A stretch of 64,000 bases of DNA from Oribacterium sp. KHPX15 (GTDB lineage Bacteria; Bacillota; Clostridia; Lachnospirales; Lachnospiraceae), in assembly GCF_900107835.1 (NCBI RefSeq), contig NZ_FNRG01000002.1:1-64000 (forward strand). Direction: 5' to 3'. Position numbers and translations under genes: made by a program. Positions 47,464 to 56,498 of the stretch are shown here, in pieces (positions within the stretch are counted from its first letter, which is position 1; each line of letters opens with the position of its first letter). A model generated the notes under the pieces. That model was not told where the DNA came from, did no database searches, and saw nothing but the letters and a program-made list of their open reading frames with translations.

Positions 47464-48471
47464 ATGGGACTTATTTTTCCTAAGGACTATGATCCACGAC
47501 TTTCTGTTCGCGAAACACAGGAAGCCATCAAGTACATTCGCGATACATTCCAGAAAGAATTCGGCCGTGAGATGAACTTGAGCCGTATTTCTGCACCACT
47601 TTTCGTACCGAAGAGCAGCGGTCTCAATGATAATCTCAATGGTTATGAGCGTCCGGTAAGCTTTGATGTTCCATGGTGGCCGGAAGAAACTATAGAGGTT
47701 GTTCATTCACTTGCAAAGTGGAAGCGTATGGCTCTTAAGCGCTACGGCTTCAAACCGGGTGAAGGTCTTTATACCAACATGAACGCTATCCGCCGCGACG
47801 AGGAGCTTGACAATCTTCACAGCTGCTACGTTGACCAGTGGGACTGGGAGATGGTCATCAATAAGGAAGAGCGTACACAGGAAACTCTCGAGGGTACTGT
47901 CCGCATGATTTTCCGTATCATCAAGCACATGGAGCATGAGGTTTGGTACAAGTATCCCAATGCCGTAAACAAGCTTCCTGATGATATCTATTTCATCGAT
48001 TCAGAGACTCTTCTCAAGATGTATCCTGACAAGACTGCCAAGGAGCGTGAGAATGCCATCACCAAGGAGCACGGCTGCGTTTTCATCAGCAAGATTGGTG
48101 ATAAGCTTTCAAATGGCGAACCTCATGACGGAAGAGCACCGGACTATGATGACTGGGCTCTCAACGGAGATATCCTTTTCTGGTATCCTACACTTAACTG
48201 TGCCCTTGAAGTAAGCTCCATGGGTATCCGTGTTGATGAGAAGTCACTTGCAGAACAGCTGAAGAAAGCAGGCTGTGAGGAAAGAGCAGAGCTTCCTTAC
48301 CACAAGATGCTCCTTAACAGCGAGCTTCCTTACACCATCGGCGGTGGTATCGGACAGTCCCGTCTCTGCATGCTCCTTCTCGACAGAGCACACATCGGCG
48401 AGGTTCAGGCAAGTATCTGGCCTCAGGACATGATCGATGAGTGTGCAAAGCATAATATCACATTGCTTTGA
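47464..48471 (+). CDS. asnA: aspartate-ammonia ligase (asparagine synthetase A)
   Basis: A 335-residue class II synthetase-like enzyme that makes asparagine from aspartate, ammonia and ATP. Marks are [10 protein letters not shown] (about 39-48), [29 protein letters not shown] (about 100-128) and the C-terminal [14 protein letters not shown]. Length matches the family. AGGGAGG precedes the start. Monocistronic, flanked by its own promoter and terminator, next to a symporter that could supply aspartate. Confidence 0.95.
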   Translation: MGLIFPKDYDPRLSVRETQEAIKYIRDTFQKEFGREMNLSRISAPLFVPKSSGLNDNLNGYERPVSFDVPWWPEETIEVVHSLAKWKRMALKRYGFKPGEGLYTNMNAIRRDEELDNLHSCYVDQWDWEMVINKEERTQETLEGTVRMIFRIIKHMEHEVWYKYPNAVNKLPDDIYFIDSETLLKMYPDKTAKERENAITKEHGCVFISKIGDKLSNGEPHDGRAPDYDDWALNGDILFWYPTLNCALEVSSMGIRVDEKSLAEQLKKAGCEERAELPYHKMLLNSELPYTIGGGIGQSRLCMLLLDRAHIGEVQASIWPQDMIDECAKHNITLL

Positions 48472-48507
48472 TGTATTGAGCTAAACGATATATTAATCCC
48501 AAAAAAG

Positions 48508-48549
48508 AAAAAATCGTTCAAGTCATCCAGTGGCTTGAACGATTTTTTT
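48508..48549. terminator. bidirectional terminator after asnA
   Basis: AAAAATCGTTCAAG / CTTGAACGATTTTTT around TCATCCAGTGG. A runs on one side and T runs on the other allow it to work on either strand. Confidence 0.88.
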
Positions 48550-48557
48550 ATTTTAAT

Positions 48558-48575
48558 TATACTAGCAATAGTATA
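48558..48575. promoter_or_regulatory. short palindrome before the Nudix gene
   Basis: TATACTA GCAA TAGTATA, 15 bp before the start codon region. It overlaps the likely -10 area and could be an operator. Confidence 0.35.
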
Positions 48576-48590
48576 TGTTGAGGTATAAAA

Positions 48591-49205
48591 ATGGATGAGA
48601 ATAAAAATAACTCTTTAACTGATAACAGCCGGAAAGATCCCCTTGCCTGGGAGGAAGTCAGCTGCGAGCATATAGTAAAAGACGAGTGGATAGATTTCAA
48701 AAGATTATCCTACAGATTCCCGGACGGAAGTATATTTGAACCTTACTACTGCTATAGCCGCAAAAATTATGTTGTTATCGTGGCTTCCGACACAGATGGG
48801 AATTATCTATGTGTTAAGCAGTTCCGGCAGGGAATAAAGGAAGTGACCACCGAGTTCCCGGCCGGAGGCATTGAGCGTAAGGACAATAAAGAATACAGAG
48901 ACATCAAAGATGATTCTTCAGAAGATGCACTTCAGGCTGCAAAACGGGAACTGCTTGAGGAAACCGGATATGAATCCGATGAATGGAGCCATCTCATCAC
49001 TGTTCCCTCCAATGCAACCATCGCAGACAATTATGCCTATATCTACCGGGCAAAAAACTGCAGAAGAGTAGCCGATCAGGCCCTGGATGAAACAGAGTTT
49101 CTGAATATGAAGAAATATACTCCCGACGAAATCGAGGGAATGATCTCTGCCGGTAAATTCCAGCAGGCAGTGCATATCATGGCATGGCTGCTGGCTCAGA
49201 AATAA
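48591..49205 (+). CDS. Nudix hydrolase (ADP-ribose pyrophosphatase-like)
   Basis: A 204-residue Nudix enzyme. The beta-rich N-terminus has YSRKNYVVIVAS and CVKQFRQG. The Nudix box is spread as EFPAGGIERKD, then AAKRELLEETGY (about 113-124) with the metal-binding Glu residues. This EFPAG plus REL layout is that of ADP-ribose pyrophosphatases, which clear nucleoside diphosphate sugars. A spacer of about 20 residues between the Gly and REL parts is somewhat long. TTGAGG is a weak ribosome site. It converges with the RNase H gene. Confidence 0.85.
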   Translation: MDENKNNSLTDNSRKDPLAWEEVSCEHIVKDEWIDFKRLSYRFPDGSIFEPYYCYSRKNYVVIVASDTDGNYLCVKQFRQGIKEVTTEFPAGGIERKDNKEYRDIKDDSSEDALQAAKRELLEETGYESDEWSHLITVPSNATIADNYAYIYRAKNCRRVADQALDETEFLNMKKYTPDEIEGMISAGKFQQAVHIMAWLLAQK

Positions 49206-49279
49206 GTTATAATGATTACAACATTCATAAACATTAGCATAAAAGACAAAACGATATGGCAATTACAACTTAAATCATA

Positions 49280-50050
49280 TCACAATATCCCAACAGAACC
49301 CTTCGCCAGCTTGTCCACCAGTTCGTTGAATCTGACGCCGGTGTGGGCGGCTACCTTTTGAAAACGTATCTCCATACTGTTTCGCATTTCAGCGATAAAC
49401 GCCTTGTATTCAATGGTTCCTTCTTTATTAGCCTTCCACTTGTCATCGGCCCACATCTCAATCCCCATATAATCATAGAAGATGGTAATGCTTTTTACGC
49501 CCTGTTTTGCGGCTGCCCTGATGGCTGCCATGGAACCGTGAATCTCGCCGGCAACATTTCTCATGGAAGCGAGAGATGGGTCTGAACCTGAACCCTGAAC
49601 CGTCTCGAAGGTTCCGTCCCTCCTCATGAGAATCCCGCCGTAGCCGAATTTCTTTGATACTACATTGTAGCTTCCGTCAACATAGGCAAGAGCTTCCGTA
49701 TCTACCCCCGCAAACTCAGCTATTATATCTTCACTTTTGATGTCATCCACAGAATGGAACTGAGGACCCTCGGGAACCTTGGCGGATGCAGAAGAACGTC
49801 CATCTGCCAAACCTTTCGCCTTGCCTGACATACCGGTAGACGATCCGGATTTCTTTACCCCGGAGGATTCTCCGGAATCTTTTTTTATATCATATCCAGT
49901 GTCTGCTGCCGCAAATGCTTCCGCCTCTGCTTTTGTGCCAAACTTCTTATATACTGCTCCGGAAAATCCCGTCACCTGGGCTTTGCAGTCATTCCAGTTG
50001 CTGTAAACTCCGGGTTTCTTTCCTTTTTGAACTGCGTAATAAAATGCCAT
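49280..50050 (-). CDS. ribonuclease H with N-terminal RNase H1/viroplasmin domain
   Basis: A 256-residue protein. The N-terminal hybrid-binding domain (about 1-45) has FYYAVQKGKKPGVYSNWNDCKAQVTGFSGAVYKKF. A Ser/Lys-rich linker follows. The RNase HI domain (about 110-256) has catalytic acids in AYVDGSYN, NVAGEIHG and IFYDYMGIE, and a final Asp in FNELVDKLA. It cleaves RNA in RNA-DNA hybrids. The start at 50050 has AAGGAA upstream on the minus strand; the longer frame to 50071 would include that site. Confidence 0.9.
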   Translation of the reverse strand: MAFYYAVQKGKKPGVYSNWNDCKAQVTGFSGAVYKKFGTKAEAEAFAAADTGYDIKKDSGESSGVKKSGSSTGMSGKAKGLADGRSSASAKVPEGPQFHSVDDIKSEDIIAEFAGVDTEALAYVDGSYNVVSKKFGYGGILMRRDGTFETVQGSGSDPSLASMRNVAGEIHGSMAAIRAAAKQGVKSITIFYDYMGIEMWADDKWKANKEGTIEYKAFIAEMRNSMEIRFQKVAAHTGVRFNELVDKLAKGSVGIL

Positions 50051-50260
50051 ATATTCCTTCCTGTATTTCAAGCTTAAAAAAATATGCCGGTAAATAGTTC
50101 CGTCGATTATGTATAAAAACCTGAACCCGCTAAACTGTTTCTCATTTTACCTAAAAGTAAAAAACATTACCACAGATTAAGAAGTAAATGTTTTATAAAG
50201 ATTCTAAATCCTCTTTAGATGCCTAAGATTTAGTGTTATGATGTGAGCGTCAAAAGATAT

Positions 50261-50302
50261 CCACCGGGGACGATTCTCACCGGCTAGAACCGTCCCCGGT
50301 GG
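50261..50302. repeat. CCACCGGGGACG hairpin
   Basis: CCACCGGGGACG / CGTCCCCGGTGG, a perfect 12-bp stem with an 18-base loop. The loop includes ATTCTCACCGGC, close to ATTCTTGCCGGC in the half copy at 57346. Family member of 36617-36694. The rest of the gap 50072-50260 is AT-rich with no feature I can support. Confidence 0.7.
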
Positions 50303-50312
50303 ATACAGGCTC

Positions 50313-50363
50313 GCAAAAAAATAACCGCCCCTAAGCCTGAGAAACTTGAGCAGTTATTTTTGC
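50313..50363. terminator. terminator-like hairpin between RNase H and HAD genes
   Basis: GCAAAAAAATAACCGC / GCAGTTATTTTTGC with one mismatch around a 20-base loop. A/T-rich stem ends allow function on either strand. Confidence 0.55.
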
Positions 50364-50475
50364 AACTTATCATCCAAGGGCTAGCCGTCTATCGGCAACA
50401 CCTCTTTTATATTTGTATATTAACATTTCTGTCATATATCATCAAACGGATATTAATTAAGAAAGGACCTTCACC

Positions 50476-51228
50476 ATGTCGCAGAAATTCAATGCAATTC
50501 TTTTAGATCTCGATGGCACACTTGTAAACACTCTCTACAGTCTTCAGGACACTGTGAATAAAGCTCTGGAACGTTTCGGCTTTGACCCGGTAACCCTGGA
50601 GCAGACAAAAAAGTACGTAGGCATCGGCAGCCACAAGTTTGTTGAGCGTTCTGTGGAAGCCACCGCCAATCGTCTCTACAGGGAAGCAGAAAAGTGGGAA
50701 GAGAAAGACGAGGATAAAGCATTTGACCTTGACCAGCAGGCAGACGAGGTTATGGAGCAGATCGATGATGTTCACGATGCATATATGGAGATATTTAAAG
50801 AGAACTGCATATATAAGGCAGAACCGTATCCCGGAATGAGAAAATCTCTTGATGCTTTGAAGGCAAAGGGCTGGAAGGTTGCCTGCATTACAAACAAGCC
50901 AATGGCAGAGGCTGTGACAGTTCTTAATCATGCCTTTGGCGAAGGGTATTTTGATTACATTTCAGGTGACGACGGAACCCATCCTTTGAAGCCTGACACA
51001 GGTGTAGTGGATGATACATTAAATCACATCGGCTGCAAAAAAGAGGAATGTATTTATGTCGGTGACACCAACACAGATATGGAAACCGCAAAAAGAGCCG
51101 GCATTAAGTCCATCGGTTGTCTATACGGATTCCGCGATAAGAAAGAGCTGGAGGAAGCCGGTGCCGATGTGCTGATAAAAAGTGCGGAAGATATCGGAAA
51201 GGCAATCGAATACTTTGAAGCTGAATGA
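50476..51228 (+). CDS. HAD-superfamily phosphatase (phosphoglycolate phosphatase-like)
   Basis: A 250-residue HAD hydrolase. Motif I is LLDLDGTLVNT (about 9-19) with the nucleophile Asp, motif II is CITNKP (about 139) and motif IV is YVGDTNTDMETAKRAG (about 193-208). A helical cap follows motif I, with an unusually acidic stretch at about 75-100. GHHHs of this subgroup are annotated as phosphoglycolate phosphatases; the real substrate is not certain. GAAAGGA precedes the start. It ends shortly before the CIRCE-like promoter. Confidence 0.85.
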   Translation: MSQKFNAILLDLDGTLVNTLYSLQDTVNKALERFGFDPVTLEQTKKYVGIGSHKFVERSVEATANRLYREAEKWEEKDEDKAFDLDQQADEVMEQIDDVHDAYMEIFKENCIYKAEPYPGMRKSLDALKAKGWKVACITNKPMAEAVTVLNHAFGEGYFDYISGDDGTHPLKPDTGVVDDTLNHIGCKKEECIYVGDTNTDMETAKRAGIKSIGCLYGFRDKKELEEAGADVLIKSAEDIGKAIEYFEAE

Positions 51229-51290
51229 TTGTGTAAAACCGATTTTACAGAATTTTCACAATTTCGCACTTTTTATGGCGGTTTCATCGG

Positions 51291-51319
51291 TTGACAATAA
51301 AATTTCATAAACCTATAAT
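51291..51319 (+). promoter_or_regulatory. sigma-A promoter of the CobW genes
   Basis: TTGACA (51291-51296), 17-bp spacer, TATAAT (51314-51319): both boxes are perfect consensus. Confidence 0.85.
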
Positions 51320-51345
51320 TAGCAATGCCGAATCAAGAGTGCTAA
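51319..51345 (+). promoter_or_regulatory. CIRCE-like operator (HrcA site)
   Basis: TTAGCAATG - N9 (CCGAATCAA) - GAGTGCTAA. The right half is a perfect CIRCE half (consensus TTAGCACTC-N9-GAGTGCTAA); the left half matches six of nine bases and the spacer is exactly nine. It begins at the last base of the -10 box, the position usual for HrcA control of heat-shock genes. The next gene is a COG0523 GTPase, not a chaperone. Confidence 0.7.
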
Positions 51346-51445
51346 TTTTGTATACACGTGATTCGCTTGCCCGATGATTATGTTAACTCCTTATGAGATT
51401 AATCGATCATCTTGATATATAAATGTTATACTGGAAGGAGTAATC

Positions 51446-52786
51446 ATGACAAGTATAGATATCGTTTCCGGTTTCCTTGGAGCCGGCAAGACAACATTTA
51501 TCCAGAGACTTCTGGATGAAGCATTAAAAACAGAAAAGGTAGTTCTCATCGAGAACGAGTTCGGTGAGATAGGAATCGACAGCGGTTTCCTCAAGGACTC
51601 CGGAATTGAGATCCGTGAGATGAATCAGGGCTGTATCTGCTGCTCACTGGTTGGAAACTTCGAGCAGTCTCTTACAGAAGTTGTTAATACTTATAAACCT
51701 GACCGTATCATCATCGAGCCATCAGGTGTAGGTAAGCTTTCAGACATCATCGGTGCTGTGAAGTCAGTTTCAGAAAGCCTTGATGTAGAGCTTCACGCAG
51801 CAGTTACCGTTGTGGATGCAAAGAAGGCAAAGATGTATTCCAAGAACTTCGGTGAGTTCTTCAACAACCAGATCGAATACGCTGGAACCGTTGTACTTTC
51901 AAGAACAGATATCGCTGATGAAGCAAAGGTTGGTGAGGCTGTTTCCATAATAAAGGGAATCAATGAAAGAGCCACTGTTATCACAACTCCTGCAGATAAG
52001 CTTACAGGTGAGCAGCTGGTGAACATTATCTCAAAGAAGTATGATCTTGCAGAGGAGATGCTTCAGGATGTAATGGAGCGTGTTCACGAGCATGAAGATC
52101 ATGAGCACGAAGATGAGCATGATGAGGTCGAGACACTTCCAAACGGCGTTCAGATCCATCACAGCCATTCACACCATCATCATCACCATCATGATCACGA
52201 TGAACATGAACATGAGCATCATCACCACGATCATGAAGAACATGAACATCATCATGACCATGATGAAGACGAACATGAACACCATCATCATGATGAAGAC
52301 GAACATGAGCACCACCATCACGAAGATGGCGAAGAGTGCTGCTGCCACCATGACCACGAGGAGCACGAGCATCACCATCATCACGAGGATGGCGAAGAGT
52401 GCTGCTGCCACCATGACCACGAGGAGCACGAGCATCACCACCACGATCACGATCATGAGCACGAGCATCACCATGAGGGATGCAGCTGCGGTCATGACCA
52501 CGATGCAGATGAAATATTTAAGACCTGGGGCGTGGAGACTCCATATCCTTTCGAGAAGGACAAACTTTCCCAGATCCTTGAGGAGATGGCTCACTCAGAG
52601 AAGTACGGCAAGGTTGTAAGATGTAAGGGAATGCTTCCTACAAAGGACGGCGAATGGATGTACTTTGACCTCGTTCCGGAGCAGACCGAAATCAGAACCG
52701 GCTCACCTGAATATACAGGAAAGGTTGTAGTTATCGGTGCGGATCTCAACGAGCACGAACTCCGTGAAGCTTTTGCAGGAATGTAA
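51446..52786 (+). CDS. CobW/COG0523 GTPase with long His-rich region (metallochaperone)
   Basis: A 446-residue G3E GTPase. Walker A is GFLGAGKTTFIQ (about 9-20), the metal motif is GCICCS (about 62-67) and IIIEPSGVGKL follows. A metal-binding stretch (about 210-350) has runs of His, Asp and Glu plus two CCCHH clusters. It contains a 21-codon exact-type duplication starting near 52325 and 52388. The C-terminal CobW_C domain covers about 355-446. Such proteins deliver zinc, nickel or cobalt; the metal is unknown here. AAGGAG precedes the start, after a CIRCE-like promoter. Confidence 0.9.
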   Translation: MTSIDIVSGFLGAGKTTFIQRLLDEALKTEKVVLIENEFGEIGIDSGFLKDSGIEIREMNQGCICCSLVGNFEQSLTEVVNTYKPDRIIIEPSGVGKLSDIIGAVKSVSESLDVELHAAVTVVDAKKAKMYSKNFGEFFNNQIEYAGTVVLSRTDIADEAKVGEAVSIIKGINERATVITTPADKLTGEQLVNIISKKYDLAEEMLQDVMERVHEHEDHEHEDEHDEVETLPNGVQIHHSHSHHHHHHHDHDEHEHEHHHHDHEEHEHHHDHDEDEHEHHHHDEDEHEHHHHEDGEECCCHHDHEEHEHHHHHEDGEECCCHHDHEEHEHHHHDHDHEHEHHHEGCSCGHDHDADEIFKTWGVETPYPFEKDKLSQILEEMAHSEKYGKVVRCKGMLPTKDGEWMYFDLVPEQTEIRTGSPEYTGKVVVIGADLNEHELREAFAGM

Positions 52787-52793
52787 TATTTGA

Positions 52794-52817
52794 CGACGGT
52801 GATTCTCATCACCGTCG
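52794..52817 (+). terminator. hairpin between the two CobW genes
   Basis: CGACGGTGAT TCTC ATCACCGTCG followed by ATTTATTAT. A weak T tract, so it probably only reduces read-through. Confidence 0.55.
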
Positions 52818-52894
52818 ATTTATTATATGATGACGTGACAGGTTAAAGTAAAAACCATTTATATCAACAGATAAAAAATTGAAATGGAGACAAT

Positions 52895-53935
52895 ATGGCA
52901 ACAAGTGATAATTATGAATTAAGAGACGATCAGATTCCCGTATTCCTCATTAACGGATTTCTCGAGGCAGGAAAAACTGATTTTTTAAAATTCACCATGG
53001 CACAGGAGTACTTTCAGGCACAGGGCACCACACTTTTGCTTCTTTGCGAAGAAGGTGAGTCAGAATTCGATGATGCCACTCTTGAAAAATACAACACAGT
53101 TAAGGTTCTTATAGAAAATGAGACTGATTTCAACGAAGAGAACCTGAAGAAGCTTCAGGACAAGTATAATCCTGAGCGTATAATCATTGAGTGGAACGGA
53201 ATGTGGAACCAGGATGATCTTCTGGACGGCCCCATGTCAGAAACAGCTCTTGCAGAGCAGCAGAACCGCGAGCCGGCTTACGAGCTTTCACTTCCGGAAT
53301 CCTGGGCAATCTATCAGATAATAACTATCATTGACGGTTCAACCTTTGATCTTTATTTAAACAACATGAAGAGCCTTATCGGTCAGATGCTCCGTTCTGC
53401 AGAACTTGCCATTGTGAACCGTTGTGATAATATTCCCAACGAAAAGCTTGTAGACTACCGCCGCAAAATAAGAGCCATGGGACAGAATGCTGTTATAGTC
53501 CTTGAGGGCAAAGACGGTGAGATTCCTCAGGATACACTTCCTGAAGATCTTCCCTATGATATCAATGCCTCCTCAATCGATGTTAAACCGGAAGACTATG
53601 GAACCTGGTTTATGGATTGCATGGATAACCCGGATCGATATATCGGCAAAGACATTACCTTTACCGGCATGATGCTGAAAAGAAAGAACATGCCTGCTAA
53701 CGAGTGTGTACCCGGTCGTATGGCAATGACCTGCTGCGCTCAGGACATGACATTCCTTGGATTCGTAACAAAGGGCGATCCTAAAGTTCTTGCTCCTTTC
53801 AACACAAGGGACTGGGTCAAGATCACTGCCACTGTAGGTATGGAAGAAAGAGAAGAGTACAGCGGAGAGGGGCCTGTCCTCGAGCTTAAGACTATCGTTC
53901 GTACAGGTCCTATCGAGGAGCCTGTGGCATTTTAA
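52895..53935 (+). CDS. CobW-like GTPase fused to a DUF1980-like domain
   Basis: A 346-residue protein. The N-terminal G3E domain has FLINGFLEAGKTDFLK (about 16-31, intact P-loop) and RIIIEWNGMW in the place of IIIEPSG, but no CxCC metal motif. VNRCDN supplies the guanine-binding segment. The C-terminal part (about 245-335: GKDITFTGMMLKRKNMPANE ... MAMTCCAQDMTFLGFV) resembles DUF1980, the C-terminal domain of YcgQ-type proteins encoded with metal-related permeases. It lies 108 bp after the His-rich CobW gene and is likely its partner. Function unknown. Confidence 0.78.
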   Translation: MATSDNYELRDDQIPVFLINGFLEAGKTDFLKFTMAQEYFQAQGTTLLLLCEEGESEFDDATLEKYNTVKVLIENETDFNEENLKKLQDKYNPERIIIEWNGMWNQDDLLDGPMSETALAEQQNREPAYELSLPESWAIYQIITIIDGSTFDLYLNNMKSLIGQMLRSAELAIVNRCDNIPNEKLVDYRRKIRAMGQNAVIVLEGKDGEIPQDTLPEDLPYDINASSIDVKPEDYGTWFMDCMDNPDRYIGKDITFTGMMLKRKNMPANECVPGRMAMTCCAQDMTFLGFVTKGDPKVLAPFNTRDWVKITATVGMEEREEYSGEGPVLELKTIVRTGPIEEPVAF

Positions 53936-53950
53936 ACAATTAAATGGTAC

Positions 53951-54117
53951 GAGAAACCGAAGCGGATGGGTGCCGGCCCACTCGATTGGAAGAACAAATA
54001 GCCTGACATGTTCGCATCCGATCACACTGACGTGTGTCGGCTACGTACATGTCAGGCTATTTGTTCTTCCAACTCGCAAGCTCGGCACCCATCCGCTTCG
54101 GTTTCTCTCACGTTTCA
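53951..54117. repeat. long palindromic element with conserved internal loops, copy 4 (inverted)
   Basis: Outer arms GAGAAACCGAAGCGGATGGG ... CCCATCCGCTTCGGTTTCTC. Then GGCCCACTCGATTGGAAGAAC faces GTTCTTCCAACTCGCAAGC (asymmetric loop), with stem AAATAGCCTGACATG / CATGTCAGGCTATTT. The tip GTTCGCATCCGATCACAC / GTGTGTCGGCTACGTAC completes it. The outer arm is shared with the copy at 59314; the inner stem is unique. Confidence 0.85.
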
Positions 54118-54179
54118 TAAATTATTCATCCCTTGTATAACCAATTGTAATATCAAAAAAAAATATCATAAAAACTGTC

Positions 54180-54208
54180 TTGATATAGCTGTTTCCATGT
54201 CCTATAAT
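54180..54208 (+). promoter_or_regulatory. promoter of the second trpXYZ-like operon
   Basis: TTGATA (54180-54185), 17-bp spacer, TATAAT (54203-54208). No T-box follows; the leader is only about 60 nt. Confidence 0.75.
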
Positions 54209-54279
54209 ATAAAAAATAAAACGATTTAAAGCGCTAAAGTATCGGCGCGAATCATCATCTGGAAAAGGGAGAAAAAGTT

Positions 54280-55350
54280 ATGAAAAAAATGACTAAATTG
54301 ACAGCAGTTTCCATGGCAGCTGTTCTTGCAGCAGCTTCACTCACAGCTTGTGGTTCATCAACAACACCTGTAGCAAGTTCTGCAGCGGAGACTAAAGCTG
54401 AAGCCGCAGGCGCAACTGAAGCTGCAAAAGAAGAATCCGCAGCTCCGGCTGATGGTGTAGCATCAGATAAGCAGCTCAAAGTTGGTATCTGCCAGCTTGT
54501 TCAGCACAGTGCACTTGATGCAGCTACAAAGGGCTTCATCGACGTCCTTAAGGAAGAGTACGGCGACAATGTATTCATTGACGAGCAGAACGCACAGGGT
54601 GATTCAGCTACATGTACAACCATCATCAATGGATTCGTATCCAATGAATATGACCTCATCCTTGCAAATGCAACACCTGCACTTCAGTCAGCCATGAATG
54701 CTACTCAGGATATCCCAATCCTTGGTACCTCCGTAACAGATTACGGCACAGCACTTGCGATGGACAACTTTGACGCATCAAAGGGTACAGGCATAAACAT
54801 TTCCGGAACTTCAGATCTTGCTCCGCTTGATCAGCAGGAAGATATGATCCTTGAGCTCGTTCCTGATGTTAAGAATGTTTCTATCCTTTATTGCTCAGCA
54901 GAGGCCAACTCTCAGTACCAGGCATCCCAGATCGAGAAATATCTTGAAGAAGACGGAATCGCTTATAAGGAGTTCACATTCTCGGATTCAAACGATCTTC
55001 AGTCAGTAGTTCAGTCAGCTGTTGCAGATTGTGATGCTATGTATATCCCTACCGACAATACAGCAGCTTCCAACATGACTGTTATCAATAACATAGTTCA
55101 GCCTGCAGGTATCCCTATCATCTGCGGAGAAGAGAACATGATGAAGTCCGGAGCTCTTGCTACACTTTCCATCAGCTATGAAGATCTGGGACGTGCAACA
55201 GGTAAGCAGGCAATCGAAATCCTTTCAAACGGTGCAGACGTTTCTACAATGCCTATCGCTTACGCTGAAGCTACAACAAAGGAATACAACAAGGCTTATG
55301 CAGATGCTATCGGTATCACAATTCCTGATTCTTACACAGCAGTAGAGTAA
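54280..55350 (+). CDS. second COG2984 substrate-binding lipoprotein
   Basis: A 356-residue binding protein with lipobox LTACG (Cys at about 24) and an Ala/Glu-rich linker. The fold starts LKVGICQLVQHSALDAATKGF (about 67-87), with INISGTSDLAPL and YIPTDNTAASN. Paralogous to the T-box-regulated protein at 35328, with the same operon order, but lacking a T-box. The substrate may therefore differ. AAAGGGAG precedes the start. A hairpin (55391) separates it from the permease gene. Confidence 0.88.
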   Translation: MKKMTKLTAVSMAAVLAAASLTACGSSTTPVASSAAETKAEAAGATEAAKEESAAPADGVASDKQLKVGICQLVQHSALDAATKGFIDVLKEEYGDNVFIDEQNAQGDSATCTTIINGFVSNEYDLILANATPALQSAMNATQDIPILGTSVTDYGTALAMDNFDASKGTGINISGTSDLAPLDQQEDMILELVPDVKNVSILYCSAEANSQYQASQIEKYLEEDGIAYKEFTFSDSNDLQSVVQSAVADCDAMYIPTDNTAASNMTVINNIVQPAGIPIICGEENMMKSGALATLSISYEDLGRATGKQAIEILSNGADVSTMPIAYAEATTKEYNKAYADAIGITIPDSYTAVE

Positions 55351-55390
55351 TATCTTAAATCTATAGTATCAAATCATATTCAATAAAGAT

Positions 55391-55420
55391 CAGTGCAATA
55401 TTGTTACATATATTGCACTG
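55391..55420 (+). terminator. intercistronic hairpin between binding protein and permease
   Basis: CAGTGCAATAT / ATATTGCACTG followed by AATTATTTTTC. It would let the binding protein be made in excess over the membrane parts. Confidence 0.65.
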
Positions 55421-55514
55421 AATTATTTTTCATTATGGATAAGGCGCATCGCAATTCTGCGTGTTGCTTTAGAAACATTAAAATCAATTATTCAAGATAA
55501 CGGAGATTCACTAA

Positions 55515-56498
55515 ATGCAAGCTTATTTTTCTTCACTTAATCCTGTAGCTCTGTGGAATGCAGCTCCGGGTGGTATTGCCCAGGGACTGATCTGGGGCAT
55601 CATGGCACTGGGTGTCTATATCACCTTCCGTGTCCTTAAATTTGCGGATATGACAGTCGATGGTTCCTTTTCACTTGGAGGAGCTGTTGCAGTTATGCTC
55701 ATATTAAACGGAGTAGATCCTCAGATAGTTCTCATAGCTTCCTTTTTCTCCGGTATCCTTTCTGGATGCATAACAGGTATCCTTCACACAAAACTCGGTA
55801 TCCCGGATATTCTGGCAGGAATCCTCACCCAGATATCGCTTTATTCCATAAACCTCAATATAATGGGAAAGGCAAACCAGGCTGTACCTATAAATTCGGT
55901 AAGAGTATTCTTTACTTCAAATATCCGTTATCTCGGACAGACTCTGACATTAACACTGGTAGTTGACATATGTATCATCGCCGTTATCTATTGGTTCCTG
56001 GGAACAGAGCTTGGAAGCTCCATCCGTGCCACGGGTATAAATCCGAATATGTCCAGAGCCCAGGGTATCGACACAAACAAAATGAAGATCATAGCCCTTA
56101 TGCTGGGCAACGGTCTCGTAGCTCTTTCAGGCGGTATCCTTTCAGAGTATCAGGGTTTTGCTGATGTTAAGATGGGACAGGGTTCCATCGTTATCGGTCT
56201 TGCTGCCGTTATCATCGGTGAAGTTCTTGCCGAAACCCTCGTAGGAAAACGTCTCAATTTTATCATGAGACTCAGCTTCACTGTTATCGGTGCCATCATC
56301 TACTACATGGTTTATGTATTCGTTCTGTGGCTTAAGTTCCCTGCTGACGATATGAAGCTTCTTACAGCAATCGTGGTTGCAGCATTCCTTGCAGTACCTT
56401 ATCTAAAAGAACGCAGCAATAATTCTTTTTCCGGTTTGGCCAAGCGAAACGCAAAGCTTCAGGCTGAATCAGCAAATAACGGTAAGGAGGCAGACTAA
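55515..56498 (+). CDS. ABC transporter permease (second trpXYZ-like system)
   Basis: A 327-residue permease with about nine spans. Marks are GVYITFRVLKFADMTVDGSFSLGGAV (about 33-58) and LGSSIRATGINPNMSRAQGID (about 167-187), the same segments as in the permease at 36719. The tail is basic. AACGGAG precedes the ATG start. Its last base overlaps the first of the ATPase gene (TAATG). Substrate unknown; amino acid by family. Confidence 0.88.
   Translation: MQAYFSSLNPVALWNAAPGGIAQGLIWGIMALGVYITFRVLKFADMTVDGSFSLGGAVAVMLILNGVDPQIVLIASFFSGILSGCITGILHTKLGIPDILAGILTQISLYSINLNIMGKANQAVPINSVRVFFTSNIRYLGQTLTLTLVVDICIIAVIYWFLGTELGSSIRATGINPNMSRAQGIDTNKMKIIALMLGNGLVALSGGILSEYQGFADVKMGQGSIVIGLAAVIIGEVLAETLVGKRLNFIMRLSFTVIGAIIYYMVYVFVLWLKFPADDMKLLTAIVVAAFLAVPYLKERSNNSFSGLAKRNAKLQAESANNGKEAD

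Noticed and set aside
51319-51345. Zur or Fur box before the CobW gene
   Set aside because: The half sites and nine-base spacer match CIRCE better than the shorter palindromes of Zur or Fur.
52080-52619. 179-residue ORF rich in Met, Ile and Thr
   Set aside because: It is the shifted frame of the His-rich CAC/CAT/GAC repeat in the CobW gene.
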